DNA from: Kribbella sp. NBC_00382
GTDB lineage: Bacteria; Actinomycetota; Actinomycetes; Propionibacteriales; Kribbellaceae
DNA length: 64,000 nt
Assembly: GCF_036067295.1 (NCBI RefSeq)
Contig: NZ_CP107954.1
Span: 5,828,001 to 5,892,000, forward strand
Reading direction: 5' to 3'
Shown here: positions 57,688 to 64,000 of the stretch, in pieces
How the letters are laid out: each line of letters begins with the position of its first letter
Position numbering within the stretch: position 1 is the stretch's first letter
Translations under genes and position numbers: made by a program
The notes under the pieces: model-generated
What the model was told of the DNA's origin: nothing
Databases searched by the model: none
What the model saw: only the letters and a program-made list of their open reading frames with translations

Positions 57688-59943
57688 GTGTCGGGATCCA
57701 CAAACGCGCCCATGGAGGGCGCAGAGTTCGCTGAAGCCGTCATCGACAACGGCAGCTTCGGCACCCGCACCATCCGCTTCGAGACGGGCCGTCTGGCCCG
57801 GCAGGCCGCCGGCTCCGCCGCCGCCTACCTCGACGGCGACACGATGGTGCTCTCGGCCACCACGGCCAGCAAGAAGCCCAAGGACCAGTTCGACTTCTTC
57901 CCGTTGACGGTGGACGTCGAGGAGCGGATGTACGCCGCCGGCCGCATCCCGGGCTCGTTCTTCCGTCGCGAAGGCCGTCCTTCCGAGGAAGCCATCCTGA
58001 CCTGCCGGCTGATCGACCGCCCGCTGCGGCCGTCGTTCGTCTCCGGCCTGCGCAACGAGATCCAGGTCGTCATCACGGTCCTGGCGCTCAACCCGGACAA
58101 GCTGTACGACGTACTGGCGATCAACGCCGCGTCGATGTCCACCCAGATCGCCGGGCTGCCGTTCTCGGGCCCGATCGGCGCCACCCGCGTCGCCCTGATC
58201 GACAAGCAGTGGGTCGCGTTCCCGACGCACACCGAGCTCGAGGACGCCGTCTTCGACATGGTGGTCGCCGGTCGTGTCACCGAGACCGGTGACGTCGCGA
58301 TCATGATGGTCGAGGCCGAGTCCACCCCGGGCACCTTCGACGCCGTTGCCGCCGGCAAGCAGGCGCCGACCGAGGAGATCGTGGCCCAGGGCCTCGAGGC
58401 CTCCAAGGCGTTCATCAAGATCCTGGTCGACGCTCAGTCGGAGCTGGCGGCCAAGGCCTCCAAGCCGACCGGCGAGTTCCCGGTCTTCCCGGACTACCAG
58501 GCCGACGCGTTCGACGCCGTCGAGGCCGCTGCCACCGAGGAGCTGACCCAGGCCCTCACGATCACCGGCAAGCACGACCGCGAGGACGCCACCGACGCCG
58601 TCAAGGCCGCCGTGGTCGCCAAGCTGGCCGAGTCCTTCGAGGGTCGTGAGAAGGAGCTGTCCGCAGCCTTCCGCTCGCTCACCAAGAAGCTCGTCCGCAA
58701 CCGGGTGCTGACCGAGAAGGTCCGGATGGACGGTCGCGGTCTGGCCGACATCCGCCCGCTCAAGGCGCAGGTCAAGGTGCTGCCGCGGGTGCACGGTTCC
58801 GCGATCTTCGAGCGCGGCGAGACCCAGATCATGGGTGTCACCACGCTGAACATGCTCCGGATGGAGCAGCAGCTCGACACGCTCTCCCCGGAGACGCGCA
58901 AGCGCTACATGCACAACTACAACTTCCCGCCGTACTCGACCGGTGAGACCGGCCGGGTCGGTTCGCCGAAGCGTCGCGAGATCGGCCACGGCGCCCTCGC
59001 CGAGCGCGCCCTCGTGCCGGTGCTGCCGTCGCGCGAGGACTTCCCGTACGCGCTGCGTCAGGTGTCCGAGGCGCTCGGCTCGAACGGCTCCACCTCGATG
59101 GGCTCGGTCTGCGCCTCGACGCTGTCCCTGCTCTCGGCCGGTGTGCCGCTGAAGGCCCCCGTCGCCGGTATCGCGATGGGCCTCATCTCCGGCGAGGTCG
59201 ACGGAAAGCTCGAGTACGTCGCGCTGACCGACATCCTCGGCGCCGAGGACGCCTTCGGCGACATGGACTTCAAGGTCGCCGGTACCAAGGACTTCGTCAC
59301 GGCCCTCCAGCTGGACACGAAGCTCGACGGCATCCCGGCCAGCGTGCTGGCCGGCGCGCTGACCCAGGCCAAGGAAGCCCGCCTGACCATCCTCGACGTG
59401 ATGGCCAAGGCCATCGACGCCCCGGGTGAGATGAGCGAGTTCGCGCCGCGGGTCATCTCGGTCAAGGTCCCGGTCGACAAGATCGGAGAGGTCATCGGCC
59501 CGAAGGGCAAGATGATCAACCAGATCACCGACGAGACCGGTGCCGACATCTCCATCGAGGACGACGGCACGGTGTACATCGGTGCGACGGACGGCCCCTC
59601 GGCCGACGCGGCGCGCGCGATGATCAACGCGATCGCCAACCCGACCATGCCGGAGAAGGGCGAGCGCTACCTGGGAACGGTCGTCAAGACGACCAACTTC
59701 GGTGCGTTCATCTCCCTGCTCCCCGGCAAGGACGGTCTGCTGCACATCTCGAAGCTGCGCGGCCTGGCCGGTGGCAAGCGGGTGGAGGCCGTCGAGGACA
59801 TCCTGTCCGTCGGCCAGAAGCTCCAGGTCGAGATCGCCGAGATCGACGACCGCGGCAAGCTGTCGCTGATCCCGGTGCTGGACGAGGACGCCAAGGCTGA
59901 AGAGGCCAAGGCTGATGACGCAGAGGTCGCTCCCGCCGAGTGA
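57688..59943 (+). CDS. pnp: Polyribonucleotide nucleotidyltransferase
   Basis: A 751-residue phosphorolytic 3'-5' exoribonuclease, also RNA-tailing/guanosine pentaphosphate synthetase in actinobacteria. Order: first RNase PH domain (with R-P-S-E-E-A-I-L-T-C-R-L-I-D-R-P), helical linker, second RNase PH domain (R-M-D-G-R-G-L-A-D-I-R, S-N-G-S-T-S-M-G-S), KH (I-G-P-K-G-K-M-I-N-Q) and S1 (Y-L-G-T-V-V-K-T-T-N-F-G-A-F). It starts at GTG; an ATG 8 codons later is possible. GAGAGGGG precedes it. The M16 gene starts one base before the end of its stop. Confidence 0.97.
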   Translation: MSGSTNAPMEGAEFAEAVIDNGSFGTRTIRFETGRLARQAAGSAAAYLDGDTMVLSATTASKKPKDQFDFFPLTVDVEERMYAAGRIPGSFFRREGRPSEEAILTCRLIDRPLRPSFVSGLRNEIQVVITVLALNPDKLYDVLAINAASMSTQIAGLPFSGPIGATRVALIDKQWVAFPTHTELEDAVFDMVVAGRVTETGDVAIMMVEAESTPGTFDAVAAGKQAPTEEIVAQGLEASKAFIKILVDAQSELAAKASKPTGEFPVFPDYQADAFDAVEAAATEELTQALTITGKHDREDATDAVKAAVVAKLAESFEGREKELSAAFRSLTKKLVRNRVLTEKVRMDGRGLADIRPLKAQVKVLPRVHGSAIFERGETQIMGVTTLNMLRMEQQLDTLSPETRKRYMHNYNFPPYSTGETGRVGSPKRREIGHGALAERALVPVLPSREDFPYALRQVSEALGSNGSTSMGSVCASTLSLLSAGVPLKAPVAGIAMGLISGEVDGKLEYVALTDILGAEDAFGDMDFKVAGTKDFVTALQLDTKLDGIPASVLAGALTQAKEARLTILDVMAKAIDAPGEMSEFAPRVISVKVPVDKIGEVIGPKGKMINQITDETGADISIEDDGTVYIGATDGPSADAARAMINAIANPTMPEKGERYLGTVVKTTNFGAFISLLPGKDGLLHISKLRGLAGGKRVEAVEDILSVGQKLQVEIAEIDDRGKLSLIPVLDEDAKAEEAKADDAEVAPAE

Positions 59944-61250
59944 CACGTGCCATCACCAGCACGCTGCTGAGCTCGGAGGCAGGCGGTCCGGTCAAACGGA
60001 CCGTCCTGCCCTCCGGGCTCCGCGTGCTTTCCCAGTCCGTACCGGGCTTCCGCTCGGTCACTTTCGGCGTATGGGTCGGGGTCGGCTCGCGCGACGAGCC
60101 GGTCCATCTGTCCGGCGCGACGCACTTCCTCGAGCACCTGCTGTTCAAGGGCACCGAGCGGCGCGACGCGATGGAGATCTCGGCGTCCCTGGAGGCCGTC
60201 GGTGGCGAGATGAACGCGTTCACCGGCAAGGAGTACACCTGCTACTACGCCCGGGTGCTCGACTCCGACCTGCCGCTGGCGGTCGACGTGATCTGCGACA
60301 TGATCACCTCGGCGACGCTGACGGAGGAGGACATCGAGAGCGAACGGGACGTGATCGACGAAGAGATCGCGATGCACGCCGACGAGACGTCGGACCACAT
60401 CCACGACCTGTTCGCCGAGCAACTCTGGGGTGAGACCCCACTCGGCCGCTCGATCACCGGTACGCCGGAATCGGTGGCCGGCCTGACTCCTCGCCAGGTC
60501 CGCGGCTGGTACCGCCGCCGCTACCTGCCCGAGAACATCGTCGTCTCGGTGGCCGGCAACGTCGAGCACTCCGATGTCGTTCGCCTGGTGCGCAAGGCTT
60601 TCGAGCGCCACTGGATGACTGCTGAGGCGGAGCCTTCGCCGGTACGGCCGGAGGCTAAGCGTCGCGTTCCGACGTACGGGGGAGTGGAAGTCCACCACCG
60701 CGACGTCGAGCAGGCGCATCTCGTGCTCGGCATGCCCGGCCTGGTCCGCAACGACGAGCGCCGGTACGCCGCTGGTGTGCTGCACGGCATCGTCGGTGGC
60801 GGGATGTCGTCGCGGCTGTTCCAGGAGGTGCGCGAGAAGCGTGGCCTCGCGTACTCGGTGTTCACCTTCGGCTCGGCGTACGCCGACTCCGGCATGGTCG
60901 GTGTCTATGCGGGCTGCCTGCCGAAGAAGGCCCCCGAGGTCCTCGAGGTGGTCCGCTCCGAACTGGCGAACATTGCCAAGGGCAACATCACCCCCGACGA
61001 ACTCCTGCGTGGCAAGGGCCAGATGCGCGGCTCCGTCGTCATGGGCCTCGAGGACACCGGCGCCAAGATGACCCGCATCGCCAAGGCCGAACTCGTCTAC
61101 GGCGAACTCCCCACCGTCGACCAGATCCTGCACCGCATCGACACCGTAACCCTCGACGACGTAGCCACCCTGGCCGCCGACCTCTACGCCGGCGCCCAAA
61201 CCCTCACCGTCATGGGCCCCTTCAACGACAAAACCCTCTTCACCGTCTAA
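59940..61250 (+). CDS. M16-family zinc metallopeptidase
   Basis: A 436-residue processing-peptidase-like protein. The inverted zinc motif H-F-L-E-H (His62, Glu65, His66) is present, with the downstream Glu in E-S-E-R-D-V-I-D-E-E-I. The C-terminal M16 half is also present (R-E-K-R-G-L-A-Y-S-V). Its GTG overlaps the pnp stop (GTGA), so it is coupled to pnp, a neighbourhood common in actinobacteria. There is no signal peptide. The substrate is unknown. Confidence 0.93.
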   Translation: MTRAITSTLLSSEAGGPVKRTVLPSGLRVLSQSVPGFRSVTFGVWVGVGSRDEPVHLSGATHFLEHLLFKGTERRDAMEISASLEAVGGEMNAFTGKEYTCYYARVLDSDLPLAVDVICDMITSATLTEEDIESERDVIDEEIAMHADETSDHIHDLFAEQLWGETPLGRSITGTPESVAGLTPRQVRGWYRRRYLPENIVVSVAGNVEHSDVVRLVRKAFERHWMTAEAEPSPVRPEAKRRVPTYGGVEVHHRDVEQAHLVLGMPGLVRNDERRYAAGVLHGIVGGGMSSRLFQEVREKRGLAYSVFTFGSAYADSGMVGVYAGCLPKKAPEVLEVVRSELANIAKGNITPDELLRGKGQMRGSVVMGLEDTGAKMTRIAKAELVYGELPTVDQILHRIDTVTLDDVATLAADLYAGAQTLTVMGPFNDKTLFTV

Positions 61251-61255
61251 CCCCT

Positions 61256-61291
61256 CGAACCGCGGCTTACCACTTGGTAGGCCGCGGTTCG
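61256..61291 (+). terminator. Hairpin terminator of the pnp-M16 operon
   Basis: Arms 61256-61271 and 61276-61291 form a 16-bp stem with one G-U wobble and a 4-base loop, starting 6 bases after the stop codon. A strong factor-independent-like terminator, with only TT after it. Confidence 0.8.
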
Positions 61292-61560
61292 TTGCGTCTC
61301 CGGCCTTGTCTGACAGAACTTCGATGGGCAATCTACGGAGCGTGATGATGCTCGCTGAGGTCTGATGACTTGGGGTAATTGGGGTGGGTTCTTGACCGAT
61401 GCAGGCGGAGTGTGCCGTGGGTGCTCTGAGGTCTCGTTAAGGTCACGCGTTTGTTACTTGCCTCTGGATTGGGCCTGACAACGTTGACATCGCCAGTTTC
61501 GACCAGCCAACATGGCGGCTATTCCGCCTACCGGCGCTCCGCCGAGGAAGTTGGTTCGAC
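61292..61560 (+). promoter_or_regulatory. Upstream region of the peptide ABC operon
   Basis: This non-coding stretch of the 310-bp gap holds the promoter region of the substrate-binding protein gene. TTGACA (61484-61489) followed after 18 bases by CAACAT (61508-61513) is a possible but weak sigma-70 promoter. I saw no riboswitch or gene in the rest. Confidence 0.3.
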
Positions 61561-63168
61561 GTGCGACGAGTCACTGGTGTTCTGGGGGTGACGCTCGGTC
61601 TCGCACTGGTGCTCACCGGCTGTGGCGATGGCAAGACCAGCGGCTCGGGGTCGGGTGGGGCCAAGAGCGAGGTGATCGCGCTCGCCGCGGATCCGCTCGA
61701 CTTCATCAACCCGCTGAACGAGAACGGCAGCCCGGGCATCCAGGTCGCGCAGGCGATGTTCGCGCCGCTGGTCGCGACCGACCCGAACACCGGCAAGGTC
61801 GTCAACGTGATGGCCGACTCGGTCACCCCGGACAAAACCAGCCAGACCTGGACGATCAAGCTGAAGGCCGGTAACAGCTTCCAGAACGGTCAGCCGCTGA
61901 CCGCGAAGGACTACATCGACAGCTGGAACCTGACCGCCGAGGGCGCCAACGCCTGGGACAACAACGGCTTCTTCTCCAAGGTCGAAGGCTACGAGGCGCT
62001 GAACCCGCCGACGGCCGAGGGCGCGACCCCGAAGCCGACCTCGGTGAAGGCGCTGAGCGGCCTCAAGCAGGTCGACGACCTCACCTTCACGGTCAAGCTC
62101 AAGGTGCCCTTCTCGCAGTTCGGCCTGACCCTGCAGTACCTCGGCCTGGCGCCGCTGCCCGAGGAGGTCCGCAAGGATCCCGACGCGTACAAGCGCAAGC
62201 CGATCGGCAACGGCCCGTACAAGCTGGACGGTGACTGGAGCAACGGCGGCGACATCAAGCTGGCCAAGTGGGACGGCTACAAGGGCCCGAACGCGCCCGA
62301 GGCGGATGCGATCACCTTCCGCTTCATCCCGAACGCGGACACGGCGTACAACGAGTTCCTGGCCGGCACGGTGGACTTCGTCGACGTACCGGCGACCAAG
62401 ATCAAGACCTTCAAGACCGACGCGCCGGACGGCTGGGTGGCTGGTGAGAGCTCCGGCGCCAACTACCTGGTGATGCCGGACTGGGACCAGCGGTTCAAGA
62501 ACCCCAAGCTGCGGCACGCTTTCTCGATGGCGATCGACCGCAAGGCGCTGGCCGATCTGGTCGGCCTGGCGACCCCGTCCAACGGGTTGATCTCGCCGGA
62601 CATCAACGGCTTCCGCGCCGACGCCTGCAAGTACTGCAACTTCGACGCGGCGGCGGCCAAGACCCTGCTGGCCGAGGGCGGCGGTTTCTCCGGCCCGGTG
62701 AACATCAACTACAACACCACGTCGGCGACCGGTCAGCTGTTCGCCGAGGCGATCGGCAACATGCTCCGGCAGAACCTCGGGCTGGAGGTCAAGTACACCG
62801 GCAAGGTCGGCTCCGAGCTCACCGAGCTGGCCCAGCAGCGCAAGCTCGACGGGCTGCGGTTCGGCGGCTGGGGACACGACTACCCGTCGATCGAGGACTA
62901 CCTGACGCCGATGTTCAAGACCACCGGTGACGCGAACTTCGCCCACTACAGCAACCCCGCGCTGGACGCCCTGCTCGCCAAGGGTGACGCGGAGCCGAAC
63001 CCGGAGGCCGCGATCAAGCTGTACCAGCAGGTGGAGGACATCGCGCTGGAGGACATGCCGCTGATTCCCTTGTACGCCAAGCAGAACGCCTACCTGCACT
63101 CGGCCAAGATCGAGCCGCGGGTGTCGAAGTACACCGGCGTCCAGGCGCTCTACTCAACGTTCAAGTGA
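61561..63168 (+). CDS. Peptide/nickel-type ABC transporter substrate-binding lipoprotein
   Basis: A 535-residue family 5 solute-binding protein. The signal ends in the lipobox V-L-T-G-C (Cys21), followed by a Gly/Ser linker. The SBP_bac_5 body has W-T-I-K-L-K-A-G-N-S-F-Q-N-G-Q-P-L-T-A near residue 100, G-N-G-P-Y-K-L, and the R-H-A-F-S-M-A-I-D-R segment. It binds oligopeptides or similar solutes outside the membrane. It starts with GTG, and its stop overlaps the permease GTG (GTGA). Confidence 0.95.
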   Translation: MRRVTGVLGVTLGLALVLTGCGDGKTSGSGSGGAKSEVIALAADPLDFINPLNENGSPGIQVAQAMFAPLVATDPNTGKVVNVMADSVTPDKTSQTWTIKLKAGNSFQNGQPLTAKDYIDSWNLTAEGANAWDNNGFFSKVEGYEALNPPTAEGATPKPTSVKALSGLKQVDDLTFTVKLKVPFSQFGLTLQYLGLAPLPEEVRKDPDAYKRKPIGNGPYKLDGDWSNGGDIKLAKWDGYKGPNAPEADAITFRFIPNADTAYNEFLAGTVDFVDVPATKIKTFKTDAPDGWVAGESSGANYLVMPDWDQRFKNPKLRHAFSMAIDRKALADLVGLATPSNGLISPDINGFRADACKYCNFDAAAAKTLLAEGGGFSGPVNINYNTTSATGQLFAEAIGNMLRQNLGLEVKYTGKVGSELTELAQQRKLDGLRFGGWGHDYPSIEDYLTPMFKTTGDANFAHYSNPALDALLAKGDAEPNPEAAIKLYQQVEDIALEDMPLIPLYAKQNAYLHSAKIEPRVSKYTGVQALYSTFK

Positions 63169-64000
63169 CCCGGTTCGTCCTGCGCCGCATCCTGGCGGCC
63201 GTGCCGATCGGCCTGATCGTCACGCTGGGGGTCTTCGCGCTCGTGTTCGCGATGCCCGGAGACCCCCTGCGTGAGCTGGCCGGTGACAAGCCGATCCCGG
63301 CCGCGGTGATGGCGGCCAAGCGGGCGCAGTTCCACCTCGACGACCCGTTCGTGGTGCAGTACCTGCTGTCGATGAAGGACATCTTCACCGGCAACTTCGG
63401 TACTACGTTCGCCGGCGCCGACATCGCTTCGCAGCTGCGACTGCGGATCCCGGTGACGCTCAAGCTGGCCACGATGGGCCTGATCATCCAGTGGATCGCC
63501 GGCCTGCTCTTCGGCCTGTACGCAGGGTTCAAGCGCAACGGGGTCGTCGACCGGATCCTGCTGCTCGCGACACTGTTCATCCTCGCCGTACCGCTGCTGG
63601 TCGTGTACTTCGCTGCGCAGTACGTGTTCGGTGTGGAGTTGAAGTGGCTGCCGGTGTCAGGGATCGCGCACGGCTATCCCATGTCGTACCTGCTGCCCGC
63701 GGTCTGCATCGGCCTGACCGGGTTCGCCGGCCTGGCCCGGCTGACCCGGACCTCGATCGTCGAGACCGCGAACGCGGACTTCGTGAAGACGGCCCGGGCC
63801 AAGGGGCTGGGGGAGCAGCGGATCCTGTGGGGTCACGTGCTGCCGAACGCGTTGCTGCCGATGGTGACCTTCATGGGTGTCGATGTGGGTGGCATCTTCG
63901 CGGGCGCGTTGCTTGCCGAGAGCATCTTCAACCTGCCGGGGCTGGGTCAGTTCATGTTCCAGGCGATCAAACTGAAGGAGGGCGGTGTGGTCGTGTTGCT
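63165..64000 (+). CDS. ABC transporter permease, OppB/DppB type (3' end outside window)
   Basis: The first 278 codons of a binding-protein-dependent permease. It starts V-T-R-F-V-L-R-R-I-L-A-A-V-P-I-G-L-I as usual for OppB, with the first helix at about 10-30, then further helices, and the cytoplasmic EAA-loop region R-A-K-G-L-G-E-Q-R-I-L-W-G-H-V-L-P-N-A. The frame is open at the window edge. The GTG start overlaps the stop of the binding-protein gene. The second permease and ATPases are expected downstream. Confidence 0.93.
   Translation, partial: MTRFVLRRILAAVPIGLIVTLGVFALVFAMPGDPLRELAGDKPIPAAVMAAKRAQFHLDDPFVVQYLLSMKDIFTGNFGTTFAGADIASQLRLRIPVTLKLATMGLIIQWIAGLLFGLYAGFKRNGVVDRILLLATLFILAVPLLVVYFAAQYVFGVELKWLPVSGIAHGYPMSYLLPAVCIGLTGFAGLARLTRTSIVETANADFVKTARAKGLGEQRILWGHVLPNALLPMVTFMGVDVGGIFAGALLAESIFNLPGLGQFMFQAIKLKEGGVVVL

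Noticed and set aside
57379..59946. An 855-codon open frame antisense to pnp
   Set aside because: It mirrors pnp codon by codon, has repetitive Leu/Asp/Gly/Arg composition and matches no family; it is a by-product of GC-rich third positions.
61528..63099. A 523-codon frame antisense to the ABC binding protein
   Set aside because: Same shadow pattern; the plus strand has a lipobox and full SBP_bac_5 motifs.

Overview
The window is a high-GC actinobacterial chromosome segment. Gene density is high, GTG starts are common, many genes join by ATGA-type overlaps, and core genes sit in actinobacterial order (hisD-hisC-hisB-hisH; rimP-nusA-ylxR-infB-rbfA-truB; ribF-rpsO-pnp-M16 peptidase). A Kribbella-like member of the Propionibacteriales is my best guess. 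That is an inference from style and gene content, not a database match. I found no rRNA, tRNA, CRISPR array, prophage or insertion sequence.

Layout. 0-16 kb is mostly accessory and catabolic or redox genes with local regulators: a VOC/LysR/DUF1801 group, a methyltransferase, a secreted beta-propeller-like protein, RecQ, an AraC-VOC pair, IlvD, a ribbon-helix-helix/MazF toxin-antitoxin pair, an ArsR-SRPBCC fusion with a RibD-type reductase, and a three-dehydrogenase operon divergent from a LysR gene. 16-20.7 kb holds a Lon-N-like protein and hisDCBH, closed by a translationally coupled YciI-like gene where hisA/priA might be expected. 20.8-26.1 kb holds a Tat-exported PhoX/DUF839 protein behind a PHO-box-like triple repeat, YchJ, an atypical SDR divergent from an ECF sigma factor with a SnoaL-like tail, YhhN, and a ferritin-like/lipoprotein pair. 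26.3-33.1 kb is the translation/transcription operon rimP-nusA-ylxR-infB-rbfA-truB.

From 33.1 to 56.0 kb about 23 kb of accessory genes separate truB from ribF, genes that lie close together in many actinobacteria. This stretch holds TetR-P450, a cysteine-free Asp/Glu-racemase-superfamily protein, LysR, a class C beta-lactamase-like hydrolase, a two-component system, KUP, a GlxA-type regulator with a quinone oxidoreductase, an MFS exporter, a sirtuin, an AraC-FAD oxidase-reductase-epimerase operon, an APH-like kinase, a frameshifted S51 peptidase and a secreted SGNH hydrolase. 56.0-64.0 kb returns to ribF-rpsO-pnp-M16 peptidase and ends in a peptide ABC transporter (lipoprotein binding protein and truncated permease).

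The most useful second-look points are: the PHO-box-like array before the PhoX-type gene; ylxR with no ATG/GTG/TTG start, lying in frame with nusA; the CGATGAG repeat leader of infB; two T-N11-A dyads next to paralogous LysR genes; the cysteine-free racemase-fold protein; the single-base homopolymer frameshift in the S51 peptidase; an SDR without its catalytic Tyr; and an apparent preference for the palindrome GTAC. I found no convincing wholly new multi-gene system.
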